Origin: Aureococcus anophagefferens | Lineage: Eukaryota; Sar; Pelagophyceae; Pelagomonadales; Pelagomonadaceae | Length of the DNA: 26,514 nt | Assembly: GCF_000186865.1 (NCBI RefSeq) | Contig: NW_008705597.1 | Span: forward strand, 101,215 to 127,728 | Direction: 5' to 3' | Shown here: in pieces, positions 1 through 8,734 of the stretch | How positions within the stretch are numbered: position 1 is the stretch's first letter | Layout of the letters: the number at the start of each line of letters is the position of its first letter | Program-made: the position numbers and the translations under genes | The notes under the pieces: model-generated | What the model was told of the DNA's origin: nothing | Seen by the model: the letters and a program-made list of their open reading frames with translations, nothing else | The model's database searches: none

Positions 1-352
1 AGAGAGATAGAGAGTTTTGTATCTCCCTAGTGGCTCGCTGGTACAGAGCCACCCAATTTCCTTCCCCTCCTTAATACTTTCTAACCCTGTTATAGCTGCT
101 TCCCGCACTGTAATAGACGGAGAGTCTTCCTGGACCTAGTGAGGCAGATCCTCTGCCCGTTCGTCCAGTAGCCCCAGCCCCCGTACACTACGGCAGCTGA
201 GGTGACGTGAGGATAACAGAGACGCCGGTGTACCGCCACTGCGTAACCTCGGTAGTTCACCCTCACACGGCAGGGCAGCCCCACTAGGCTGCCTCCCCGT
301 GTCGGAGTTTACTATCTCGTTAGCTAATCAGCACTCAACACAGCATCAATAA

Positions 353-556
353 TTTGATTACTCGACCAACGGCCGTGGGACAACTCGTTTAGGTAGTTTG
401 TTTCGCAACATCAAGGAGGTCTATGCGGCCATCGCAGACCACTTCGGCATCAACTCGGCGCTGACCCGAACAAATAAGAGGAAGGCGAAGATGATCGTCA
501 AAGAGGTGCTCCTTCGTCTTGAGGAGGAAGAGCAGGAGGAGCAGTTACTCGACTAG
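353..556 (+). CDS. Possible 3' exon of an unidentified gene
   Basis: An open frame of 67 codons without a convincing start ends at a TAG (554-556). The second half reads like real protein: a helical stretch around IKEVYAAIADHFGI, then a basic segment NKRKAKMIVKEVLL, and an acidic tail rich in Glu and Gln before the stop. An AG at about 394-396 could be a splice acceptor. I do not recognise the family. The 5' part of the gene was not found upstream (1-350 holds nothing I can support). It could also be a chance open frame. Confidence 0.3.
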   Translation, partial: FDYSTNGRGTTRLGSLFRNIKEVYAAIADHFGINSALTRTNKRKAKMIVKEVLLRLEEEEQEEQLLD

Positions 557-626
557 AAAGCTACTTTTATTATGAACCACAATGGATCCATGAACCACAT
601 TGTATTATGACAAGGGCGAGATCGTA

Positions 627-1247
627 ATGATTTATGTCAAGAGCGATCTAAACCTGGAACACGAGTATTTTGGCGAGGATCCATTGTACCGATTATTCCG
701 AGAGTCCAAAACTGAATTCAAAATGGCCCGATCACTACGTTCTAGACTGACCCCTAAAATGATGAAGACAACGAAAGACCCCGTAAAAGAGTACCGGAAG
801 ACAATAAAGATCATCAAAGGTCAGCTTTCGACACTGCACCAGTTAGGCGCGGTTTATAACAAACGCTTTTACAGAAACAATATTGGAATCGAACTATTTG
901 TAAGTCGTTATGGTTCTGACGGACGACTATTTGCAGGAGTCAAAGAGACGTATCCTGAGTTCTGCGAGACTTTCCCAGAACCAAAACCCACAGACGAATT
1001 GATTGCGATTAACGGAAGGGCGTTTCCGGATGATCCCTCAGCGAGTTTCTTCAACCAACTGGATGCTTATATATCTGCAGCAACAACAAGACCTTTAAAC
1101 TTAACCTTTGTTCAAGGAGAGCACCGCGATAGAGCATTTCTTGAGCAGGTCGAGAAGCATAATCAAAATCGTGCAAAGAAAAAGCAGCCGAGACACCACG
1201 ACGACAAAGACATGCGACGCTCTGTCGTATTGAACGTTGATTTGTAG
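627..1247 (+). CDS. PDZ-like domain protein, 206 aa
   Basis: The frame is open from 594; the first ATG is at 627, so I start there. Residues about 84-164 read as a PDZ-like fold: an IGIEL segment in the place of the carboxylate-binding loop, a DELIAINGRAF segment typical of the PDZ core strand (P-x-DELxxINGxx), and a closing RPLNLTFVQG strand. PDZ domains bind C-terminal peptides and act as scaffolds. The N-terminal 80 residues are charged and helical. Residues about 181-198 (NRAKKKQPRHHDDKDMRR) are basic and could be a nuclear signal. No membrane segment is visible. It lies just downstream of the possible exon ending at 556 and just upstream of the TTGGTTCCATCAT repeat cluster. The PDZ call rests on pattern only; partner and pathway are unknown. 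Confidence 0.5.
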   Translation: MIYVKSDLNLEHEYFGEDPLYRLFRESKTEFKMARSLRSRLTPKMMKTTKDPVKEYRKTIKIIKGQLSTLHQLGAVYNKRFYRNNIGIELFVSRYGSDGRLFAGVKETYPEFCETFPEPKPTDELIAINGRAFPDDPSASFFNQLDAYISAATTRPLNLTFVQGEHRDRAFLEQVEKHNQNRAKKKQPRHHDDKDMRRSVVLNVDL

Positions 1248-1560
1248 ACCTGCGTCCGCATGTGCGGTCGCTTGAATGCGTGGCCCCTTTCCCCAGCCGC
1301 ACGCCCAGGCACTTGGCGAATTGGAGATGCTAGAACAATGAGTACCGGTCGCCTGGAACTATGGATCCATCTTCCAAAGATTCTACGAACTTGGATGTCA
1401 AGGGAAAAGAACACATTATATTCTTGTAAAACTACGAAATTTTACGCATACAGCTACATTTCACCAAATCCAACCAAGCTATTATGAATTACATACAAAA
1501 TCAACATACGATAATTCCGTTATCGCTCTAAAGCATCTTTGCAAAATTCAAAAGGAAATT

Positions 1561-2000
1561 ACTATGTTGGAACCAATAAGGGTGTATATATACTATGATG
1601 GAAACAAGTATGGTATGAAATGGTATGATGGAACCAATCGTTAATCATGAATATGCATGAAGTCTAAGTTCATGACATGGTACGGTTCCATCGTTCTCTC
1701 GATATTGGTTCCATCATACATATTAACTCATATTGTTTCCATCATGCATATGAGGATATTGATTCCATCATGCATATTCGAGCGTATTGGTTCCATCTCG
1801 CTTTATGCAATATTAAGTATTGTTGTTTCCATAAATGTATTGGTTCCATCATGCATATCCGCGGGTATTGGTTCCAGCATGCCATTCCGGATAATATATA
1901 TTAGGTATTGGTTCCATCTTGCTTATAGGCATATTGGTTCCAGCAGGCGTGTGGAAACAATGTTTCCATCATGCATATCCGCGGGTATTGGTTCCAGGAC
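1561..2000. repeat. Cluster of short TTGGTTCCATCAT-type repeats, locus 1
   Basis: About a dozen degenerate copies of a 13-18 base core sit at irregular 20-45 bp spacing. Three copies read ATGATGGAACCAAT (about 1564-1638); then the orientation flips and the rest read ATTGGTTCCATCATGCAT (about 1684-1995). Variants include TTTCC for TTCC and CAGCATG for CATCATG. The flanks are AT-rich and no gene is supported between 1248 and 2231. Confidence 0.8.
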
Positions 2001-2231
2001 AATATAAATAGTGTCACTTAGTAATAGTGATACTATCGTTCAGGCGGGGGATATGGGGCGATTGCACCGGCTTAGCATAGTCGTATTGACTTACAGGGGA
2101 GCGGGGCAGTGAGTTGGGCGGCCTACACTCAAAACCCGGAACCCGTATGGAATCAAACATCGCGGCGTAATACACTGCGGAAGATAGCCGGAGTCGCGCT
2201 CACGGCTCGTCGCTTCCAATGCGAGAGAGAG

Positions 2232-5200
2232 CTACTCGCCGCCCTCACCGCCCTCACCGCCCTCACCACCCTCGCCGCCCTTCGCCGCGTCCCACTCGTC
2301 CTTGGCCGACGATTCCTCGCCCCCCTTGTAGGTGCTCTCACAGCCGTCTTCGCTGAATTTGCTGCAGTGAGACGCAGAGCCGCTCGCGCCGCTTTCGCAG
2401 ATACACAGCTGGGTGCACTCCATGTCCCACGCTGCGCATCCAGACACGCTGGGATCTTCGCAAGCTGCCTCCGCACTAGAGGACGTGCAATCAGAGAGAA
2501 GCTCGAATCCTTCCGAGGCGGCCGAGTCCGCAGCAGAAACATCCCCCGAGCTGGATACAGAAATACACAACGGGTAGAATCCGTACGTGCTGTGGGTCCA
2601 AGAGAACGTGAAGGCGAGCCCGTACGTCGCGGGCATATCAACCACGGCCTTCATGTAACCCGTGTCAATGGACGCGAACCAGTCGAGGACACACTCTTCA
2701 TACCTGTCGAATTCGACAAACCAGTACCCGAACCACTTACGGAAAGAGTCGCCGTCCACGTGATAGAATCCGACTTGAAACTCGACGTGGTCCAAGTTAT
2801 AAACGGCATCAGTGGCCTCATGGGCCCCTGGAATGGGAATTTCGCTCATGAGTCCCTTCGCGAGCAGCTGCGCACAAGGCCACGGGTTGAGCATCGTGTA
2901 GTAGCTCGTCATGGCATCAACGCAGCCAGTTGCTATAGACTTGGGATCGACTCCGTGCTTGGTGCAGAGGTAGTTCACGATACCCTCGGGGTCAACCGTG
3001 CCGAAAACGTTAGACGTATCCACCTGGATGCGGCACTCGGACTCAGAAACTGAGCAGTCCTTCGACACCTCATCGTACACCATGACGGCGTGCTCGACGG
3101 AGTGTGCATACTTGCCCTCCCACATGCCGATGGACGGGATAGGGTCGAACTTGTGGAAGAAGCGTACGGAGCCCGGGGATGCACTAGCACAAGGCGCGCC
3201 CATACCATCAGAAACATAAGCGTTATATCCCTCAGTGGTAAGCAATGCTTTTTTTTTGGCATCATCATATGCGCATACTGAAGGCACATTAGTCTTATCG
3301 AATTCTTCGAACTGCACATCAAGGTCTGTGATGGTCATTGCGCCGTAACCGCCGCCGAATTCACCGGACTCAATTTTGTAGTTGCCCAGGCATTCGATAC
3401 CATTGGTCGGATAGTTTTCGTCCGCGTAGTGCGTCGGGGCCGCGCCGAAGGTGACAAGCTTCGGGGATTTGCCCCAGGAGTAGCCCGGAGGCAGGTCAGT
3501 TGAACGGAACGAAGGGTCAGTCCAATACCGGCGGGATTTCGCAAAAAGCGTCGCAGCCGCACCACCGAGCGAGTGTCCAGTGATGAAGGTCGGCTCGGCA
3601 CTGTCTTGTCCCGCAACAGCCGAATCAGATGCAGGCGCCGCGCCGACATCTACCATCAAGAACATGCCAACGTCGACCATCCTCGACATGCACCCCATGA
3701 GCTCTTTCGCGTACAGGAAGTATCCGTGTGGGATGATACTATAGTCGGCATTGAATCCAACCATGACCGGCTTCTGGTTGTTGTTGTACGCAATCATCGT
3801 GAGATCGTTGGCCTTGGTGCCCTGGAACGCAACGACATACTCGCGCAAGGAACCGCTCGCCGTGACTGTGTCTTTGTAGAGGTACGAGGCCCATGCGTTG
3901 CCAACCTTGAGTTTGGAGAAGGCATTCCACGCCGAGTCAGCGCATCCCCAGTGGTCATCGTCGGCGTCATCAGTCTCTTGGCAATTAGAGAGCTCAGAGC
4001 AAATATCAAAAATAAAATCCTCCAACTTGTCCACACCCGCAGCTTCATAGAGATTCCGTTTTTTCCGTGGCTCCTCTTCGTCAAGACGGCGCATTGGTGG
4101 TGCGAGGCCTCCCAGAAAATCACTTTCGTAATTGCTGCACGCAAACACTACGTCACTCATTTCTATGCTGTCCATGGCCCAGTTGCCGTTGTCATATCCT
4201 CCGTTGCACGTGCCGCCAAGCAGGGCGTGGAAAAACCCCTTGGACATCATGGTGTCGTCGTCGTAAATCTTTGGCTCATCATTCAAGATCTCAAGCGGGA
4301 CATCTTGGTAACCAAAATAGAAGAATTGAGCCCAGTTAGCGAACGTCTGAGAAATACCCTGGGAACCGGCCATCTCCATCACAAACTGGAAATCGATCCC
4401 GGAATTCGGCTCGGCGAAAAGGTCACTTACGGCATCAGGAACTGAGTCGTAGGTGAGGCTGTGCATGAAGAGAGGATCAGCCAAACGAGTGGCGAGCCAG
4501 AGGTCGAAGTGCGTTAGGTAGGTCTGCGTCTGGGCTGTCGAAACCGAGTAATCGCAGCTCGGGCACACGTCCGCCATGCTCCGGTGACCCTCATCGTACC
4601 GTCGCTTGAGCTCACGGTTCCACTCGTTGTCCCCGAACATGAGATTGGCGGCTTCGCGCCTGTTCTGCGCGTGCCGCGCCTTGCGGCTGACATGTTGTTG
4701 AGCAATGAGCTTGCGCGTGTTGCCATCCACATCGACCTGGCCCCAGATGTACTCGGGCGATGTCATATTGGACTTGCGGGTGGCAAAGTCGACACAGGTC
4801 GACTCAGTGAGTCCCGAGTGCGGAATGAAGTCATCCTCGGTCGCCGAGTAGGCGATATTGACCTTGACGAAGCTGATCTCAGCATCATCTGCCACCGACT
4901 TCAAGTCCATGGAGGAGAGAAACATATCGGTGCTCTTCCGCGGGATGTTGCAGCCAACTATGTTCGAGTACTTGTCGAACTCAAACGTGCCATTGCGGCT
5001 CATAAGCTTGCTGTCCCCGGAGGTGCCGTTGACGAGGAGGAAGTTTGTGTTGTAGGCCGACTTCGAAATCTTAACAGACATGCGGTGACCATCGGCCATG
5101 TAGTAGCCACTAAGCAGGGAGACAACGTCGTCCGAAGCGGGCAGGTACGGGAGAACATCACCACCAAGCTCGACCTGGTATGCCGCGACGTCAGCGCGCG

Positions 5201-5885
5201 CAAAGAAGCTGCCTTCGGAGAGACGGCGCGTCTCGGCATCGAGGCTGAGGAGCTCGTCGCGAGAGTACAAGCACGCGCCATTGGCGAGGCAGCTCCCGCC
5301 ACTGGACAGGCGTCGAGTGGACGTTGTCTCGATGGCCGTATCAATTTTGAGGTGTCCGTCCTCCTCGCGCACCCACGCCTTGGAATCCCGCACGGAGATC
5401 TCGATGGTCACGCCCGGCGCAGAGCGGAGCGAGAGCCGCGGGGTATCGACGGTAGAGTCGCCGACGGTGGCGGTCTCCCTCGTAAAGGAGTAGCCCGTCA
5501 CCTTGTGGTGTTCGATGCCCTTGAAGGTACTGAAGGTGATACCATCGACCTTGTTGAGCTCCGCGGTGCCCAGGAGAGGCAGGTCGAGGAGCGACACGTA
5601 AGACTCGACGTCGGCCGTGGCGATAGCTCGATCGTTCACGTCCACGAGTGTCACCGAGTTCATGTTCGACGAGCCCTTAGGATGTACGTCCTTGGTGAAC
5701 TCGTTGCCGAAAACGACGACGCCGAACATGGCACCCGTCGCCGCGGCCAAGGCGAGCACAGCCAAGAGTACCAAGCGAGTCGAACTCGACTGCGCCTCGG
5801 TCGGTGCAAGCTCCTTGGAAAGCGCTGTCTTGGGCGCAGTCGCGCACTGCTCAGGCGAGACCATGACGGCCTCGGAGGAAGACAT
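2232..5885 (-). CDS. Class 3 lipase-like type II membrane protein, 1217 aa (paralogue A)
   Basis: The start is the ATG at 5885 (context ACCACCATG); a GTG six codons upstream is in frame but less likely. The protein has a short cytosolic tail with EAVMVSPEQC (residues 5-14), one membrane helix (about 38-60), then a large lumenal or extracellular part. The class 3 lipase domain shows an oxyanion-side strand VVAFQGT (684-690), the nucleophile elbow GHSLG (770-774, Ser772), a VTFGAAP strand (about 811-817), Asp914 in HKFDPIP and His928 or His932 in YAHSVEH. It probably hydrolyses acyl esters outside the cytosol; the substrate is unknown. Dibasic RRL sites occur at 191, 220 and 599. The end is Cys-rich (about 1133-1183) and finishes in a GGE repeat encoded by a 9-bp repeat. 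It is a full-length paralogue of 8735-12523. The lipase call is firm; the role is inferred. Confidence 0.9.
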   Translation of the reverse strand: MSSSEAVMVSPEQCATAPKTALSKELAPTEAQSSSTRLVLLAVLALAAATGAMFGVVVFGNEFTKDVHPKGSSNMNSVTLVDVNDRAIATADVESYVSLLDLPLLGTAELNKVDGITFSTFKGIEHHKVTGYSFTRETATVGDSTVDTPRLSLRSAPGVTIEISVRDSKAWVREEDGHLKIDTAIETTSTRRLSSGGSCLANGACLYSRDELLSLDAETRRLSEGSFFARADVAAYQVELGGDVLPYLPASDDVVSLLSGYYMADGHRMSVKISKSAYNTNFLLVNGTSGDSKLMSRNGTFEFDKYSNIVGCNIPRKSTDMFLSSMDLKSVADDAEISFVKVNIAYSATEDDFIPHSGLTESTCVDFATRKSNMTSPEYIWGQVDVDGNTRKLIAQQHVSRKARHAQNRREAANLMFGDNEWNRELKRRYDEGHRSMADVCPSCDYSVSTAQTQTYLTHFDLWLATRLADPLFMHSLTYDSVPDAVSDLFAEPNSGIDFQFVMEMAGSQGISQTFANWAQFFYFGYQDVPLEILNDEPKIYDDDTMMSKGFFHALLGGTCNGGYDNGNWAMDSIEMSDVVFACSNYESDFLGGLAPPMRRLDEEEPRKKRNLYEAAGVDKLEDFIFDICSELSNCQETDDADDDHWGCADSAWNAFSKLKVGNAWASYLYKDTVTASGSLREYVVAFQGTKANDLTMIAYNNNQKPVMVGFNADYSIIPHGYFLYAKELMGCMSRMVDVGMFLMVDVGAAPASDSAVAGQDSAEPTFITGHSLGGAAATLFAKSRRYWTDPSFRSTDLPPGYSWGKSPKLVTFGAAPTHYADENYPTNGIECLGNYKIESGEFGGGYGAMTITDLDVQFEEFDKTNVPSVCAYDDAKKKALLTTEGYNAYVSDGMGAPCASASPGSVRFFHKFDPIPSIGMWEGKYAHSVEHAVMVYDEVSKDCSVSESECRIQVDTSNVFGTVDPEGIVNYLCTKHGVDPKSIATGCVDAMTSYYTMLNPWPCAQLLAKGLMSEIPIPGAHEATDAVYNLDHVEFQVGFYHVDGDSFRKWFGYWFVEFDRYEECVLDWFASIDTGYMKAVVDMPATYGLAFTFSWTHSTYGFYPLCISVSSSGDVSAADSAASEGFELLSDCTSSSAEAACEDPSVSGCAAWDMECTQLCICESGASGSASHCSKFSEDGCESTYKGGEESSAKDEWDAAKGGEGGEGGEGGEGGE

Positions 5886-5936
5886 GGTGGTTCGCTTTGG
5901 CACGAAGCGACGCTTCTTTGAGGTTGTGCGACTGGT

Positions 5937-5984
5937 GTCAGCGAAATCAGTATTCGATGTACCTTAATGTGGATATATATCATT
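5937..5984 (-). promoter_or_regulatory. Promoter of lipase paralogue A: TATA plus shared element
   Basis: Read in the gene direction, TATATATCC (about 5972-5980) lies about 30-35 nt before ATTTCGCTGAC (5947-5937), which lies 51 nt before the ATG at 5885. The same 11-base element occurs at the same place before the two neighbouring genes. The TATA spacing suggests it overlaps the transcription start. Confidence 0.6.
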
Positions 5985-6000
5985 ATCCTAATCACGAGCT

Positions 6001-6388
6001 GTCGAGGGGAATTAGTGGCGCGCTCAGGGCGTCCCGGACGGAACGCCAGCTAGGATTATCGTGTATAGCGAGGACGCGCTATGGTGGGGGGCGTGGCCGA
6101 CGACCCACCGCCGGAGCGCCGGCAGCTACCCGCCGAGGCAGCACCGAGGAAGGGGAGCCCCATGCGCTCATGGGCTCAAGTCGACTCGGAGAGGGCGTGT
6201 ATTCAAAATAGTCATAGCTATATGGGATTGTGGGATTATAAATTTCACGTTGGAGCGCGCCGCCAAGGGGAAATGCGTGTCCTATTTCGAGACCTATTTC
6301 GAGAATTCTTTTCGTGCTCCCGGTAACGGTGGGTCCGGCTGCCAAGGTGAGAGTGTCGGGAATCGGGTGGCCGAGTACGCGCGCGCCG
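6001..6388. other. Intergenic stretch with no supported gene
   Basis: Short open frames occur on both strands but overlap each other and show no domain. I see no repeat or RNA gene here. It separates the promoter of lipase paralogue A from the repeats behind the Pro-Thr-rich gene. Confidence 0.5.
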
Positions 6389-6650
6389 GCCGGTGGGTAG
6401 GCGGCAGCACGAGCTGTCGCAACAACGAAGAGCTTCAAGGGCGAGGAAAGCAGGCATATGCTCGCAGCCGCGTCTGAAGTCGGGTGGGTAGGTAGCAGCA
6501 AGGGCTGTTAAAACAGTGAAGAGCGCAAAAAGCAGGCATATGCTCGCAGCCGCGTCTGAAATCGGGTGAGTAGGTAGCAGCAAGGGCTGTTAAAACAGTG
6601 AAGAGCGCAAGAGCGCAAGGGCGAGGGAAGCAGGCATACGATTCGGGGAC
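6389..6650. repeat. Three tandem copies of an 82-98 bp unit
   Basis: The unit carries GGGTGGGTAGGTAGCAGCA, then AAACAGTGAAGAGCGCAA, then GCAGGCATATGCTCGCAGCC. The last block starts at 6450, 6532 and 6630, so the copies are 82 and 98 bp apart; the first copy is the most diverged. The array begins about 45 bp after the stop of the Pro-Thr-rich gene and probably lies in its 3' untranslated region. Confidence 0.75.
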
Positions 6651-6694
6651 CTGGATATCATGCTGCCGACGAAGCTTGTGCCATCTCGATAAAG

Positions 6695-8572
6695 CTAAAC
6701 TTGTGTGAGGAGCAGCGCATCTGTCTCTCCAACCGGCGTGGACAGCTGCCACCCCGGAGTGACGCAAGTTTGCACGCAAGCACTCACATAGCTCCACGAG
6801 GACGTTGGCTTGGGTAGCGTTGGCACAGGCGTTGGCACAGGCGTTGGCACAGGCGTTGGCACAGGCGTTGGCACAGGCGTTGGCACATGCGTTGGCACAG
6901 GCGTTGGCACAGGCGTTGGCACAGGCGTTGGCACAGGCGTTGGCGCGGGCGTTGGCGCGGGCGTTGGCGCGGGCGTCGGCGCGGGCGTCGGGTGGGGCGT
7001 CGGGTGGGGCGTCGGGAGGGGCGTCGGGAGGGGCGTCGGCTGGAGCGTCGGGAGGGGCGTCGGCTGGGGCGTCGGCTGGGGCGTCGGCTGGGGCGTCGGC
7101 TGGGGCGTCGGCTGGGGCGTCGGCTGGGGCGTCGGGACGTCTGTCGGCGCCGGCGTCGGGTTTGATGTGGGGGGTAACGGGGTCATGATGCAATCGGGTA
7201 CTACCGTGAATCCTCGCTGTTTGCAGGTATCGCGGCATGACTGGCCGGACATCCAGTTGGACGTACCACAAACTGCGTCGAAGTAATCCTCGAAGCTGTT
7301 CGCAAAATTCCAACCGGAAATCCAAAGCCCTGGACTTACAAGCCCGGTGTTAGAGCAGCTGTAACCGTTATTGGACAGACTCGAACCCAATAGCGCGATG
7401 TTCTCGCAAGCGGACAGAATCGTCGGGACTGGCGACGGCTGGGGCGACGGCTGGGGCGTCGGCTGGGGCGTCGGCTGGGGCGTCGGCTGGGGCGTCGGCG
7501 CAAACGTCGGCTGGGGCGTCGGCTGGGGCGTCGGCTGGGGCGTCGGCTGGGGCGTGGCAGTGTTCGGCGCGGGTGTTGGGTTCGGAGAGGGGGCAGGGGT
7601 AGGTCTTGGACTAAAGGAAGGTCTTGGAGTGGGCCCAGGAGTTGGAGACGTCGACGGTGATGGCGTCGTCGGCAACGGGGTTGGGTCCGGCAACGTAAAC
7701 GCTCCGTTACACGCTCCGTCGCTACACGCGGAGACGGGTGTGTACGCGGTGTTTCCCGAACAGAAGCTCAAGCACTCATCTTCCCACAGGCACTGGAGAC
7801 CACCCACATACCCAGACGGTACCCAGTATGTCGGTTGCCATCTGTTAAATCGATAAGCACGGCCGGGCCGCCAAACATCGCCACAACAAGAATCGTCTTG
7901 CAGGCGCCGAGCACGCCCTCCTATCACCTCGCCCATGCGCCGGCGGTCGTCACCGCAACGCTTCACTCGGCAACCGTCAGGGCACCAGTCTGACTGCGTG
8001 TACGTGACCGTGTAGTTGTTGTCGATGTAGAAGAGGCCGCCATCGTATGACTTGACAGTCGCCGAATCCGCAAATCCGTTGGAGAAAGTGTGGTGCACAG
8101 ACGACACAGTCATGTACTCCTCATACTCCTCTCCTGACGGGGCGATTACAGAAAATTCGATGTAGTCCTTCGCGGCGATCTCTTGGGCGTTCATCTCGAG
8201 GATCTGGTCGATGGGGCAAGAGGACTTAAACTGGCGAGTCTGCACAACATTGCCCTCGAGGGTCCGCATGGCCGAATCATCCGTGTACTTCGTCGTCTTG
8301 GTTATTTTGATGCTGATGAGCGCACCGCCAACGTTGAGCGCAAATAGTACTACCATGAACAATATTATTCCGAAGAACAGAAGGATTTTAGTCTTCTTCT
8401 GCTCGTCGACAATTTTGTTGAAGAATCGCATTGTTGACTGCCGCGACATTCCCGGAGGCGGCGCCGCATCGCGCGTCTCGAAGTAGGCAGCCTCTGCCTT
8501 GCTCCCGGCCCCCGTGAGAGTGGCAGACTCGATCGCCTCTATTTTAGGGTCAAACGCAACCATAGCCGTCAT
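6695..8572 (-). CDS. Pro-Thr-rich type II membrane protein, 625 aa
   Basis: The start ATG is at 8572 and the stop is TAG at 6695. Residues 1-60 are cytosolic, followed by one membrane helix (about 62-85, [20 protein letters not shown]) and a lumenal or cell-surface part. That part has a region of about 110 residues of mixed strand character, a dibasic RRL site at 222-224 ([12 protein letters not shown]), and two Cys-rich modules (about 197-290 and 385-470). These are separated and followed by Pro-Thr linkers of the PTPQPTP and PTPVPTP kind. Such linkers usually hold modules apart in secreted or wall-associated algal proteins. I recognise no enzymatic domain. Membrane topology, RRL site and promoter element are shared with the two flanking lipase-like proteins, so the three may be co-expressed surface components; that is inference. 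The linker codon repeats make other frames look open; those are shadows. Confidence 0.8.
   Translation of the reverse strand: MTAMVAFDPKIEAIESATLTGAGSKAEAAYFETRDAAPPPGMSRQSTMRFFNKIVDEQKKTKILLFFGIILFMVVLFALNVGGALISIKITKTTKYTDDSAMRTLEGNVVQTRQFKSSCPIDQILEMNAQEIAAKDYIEFSVIAPSGEEYEEYMTVSSVHHTFSNGFADSATVKSYDGGLFYIDNNYTVTYTQSDWCPDGCRVKRCGDDRRRMGEVIGGRARRLQDDSCCGDVWRPGRAYRFNRWQPTYWVPSGYVGGLQCLWEDECLSFCSGNTAYTPVSACSDGACNGAFTLPDPTPLPTTPSPSTSPTPGPTPRPSFSPRPTPAPSPNPTPAPNTATPQPTPQPTPQPTPQPTFAPTPQPTPQPTPQPTPQPSPQPSPVPTILSACENIALLGSSLSNNGYSCSNTGLVSPGLWISGWNFANSFEDYFDAVCGTSNWMSGQSCRDTCKQRGFTVVPDCIMTPLPPTSNPTPAPTDVPTPQPTPQPTPQPTPQPTPQPTPQPTPLPTLQPTPLPTPLPTPHPTPHPTPAPTPAPTPAPTPAPTPVPTPVPTPVPTPVPTHVPTPVPTPVPTPVPTPVPTPVPTLPKPTSSWSYVSACVQTCVTPGWQLSTPVGETDALLLTQV
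6796..7165. repeat. Coding minisatellite for Pro-Thr linker, array 1
   Basis: Tandem 12-bp units (GCGTTGGCACAG, then GCGTCGGCTGGG variants on the plus strand) encode PTPV, PTPA, PTPH and PTPQ on the minus strand. Blocks of identical variants suggest recent slippage. A second array is at about 7435-7558. Confidence 0.85.
7435..7558. repeat. Coding minisatellite for Pro-Thr linker, array 2
   Basis: About ten 12-bp GGCTGGGGCGTC units encode PTPQ repeats in the first linker of the Pro-Thr-rich membrane protein. The array is interrupted once by a unit encoding FA. Confidence 0.85.
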
Positions 8573-8734
8573 GGGTGTGGGACGGCACTGACGACTTCGC
8601 TATGGCCGACGGGGCCTTTGACTGCGACTGTCAGCGAAATCAGGCAGATCTGTATCCTCATATATCTTTCCTGCCCATTTCGCTGACGACGCTAATTGGT
8701 CACCCGACGATAAAACCTAACATAGCCTACGACG
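8573..8734. promoter_or_regulatory. Divergent promoter with inverted-repeat start elements
   Basis: Only 162 bp separate the two ATGs. GTCAGCGAAAT (8630-8640) and its exact reverse complement ATTTCGCTGAC (8677-8687) form an 11-bp inverted repeat. With one gap it extends to about 17 bp (GTCAGCGAAATCAGGCAG against CTGCCCATTTCGCTGAC). A symmetric ATATAT (8660-8665) lies between the arms, about 25-30 nt from the minus-strand element and 15-20 nt from the plus-strand one, so one TATA may serve both genes. The elements lie 57 and 47 nt from the two ATGs. Confidence 0.65.

Noticed and set aside
1561..2000. CRISPR-like array
   Set aside because: Repeats are short and degenerate, change orientation, and have irregular spacing; the context is eukaryotic.
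4584..5921. 445-codon open frame on the plus strand
   Set aside because: It lies antisense to lipase paralogue A, whose conserved catalytic motifs, paralogue and promoter fix the true strand. It is a GC-rich mirror frame.
6805..7286. Long plus-strand frames of Gly-Thr-Gly-Val and Ala-Gln-Ala-Leu type
   Set aside because: They are mirror readings of the 12-bp minisatellite encoding the Pro-Thr linker of the minus-strand gene.
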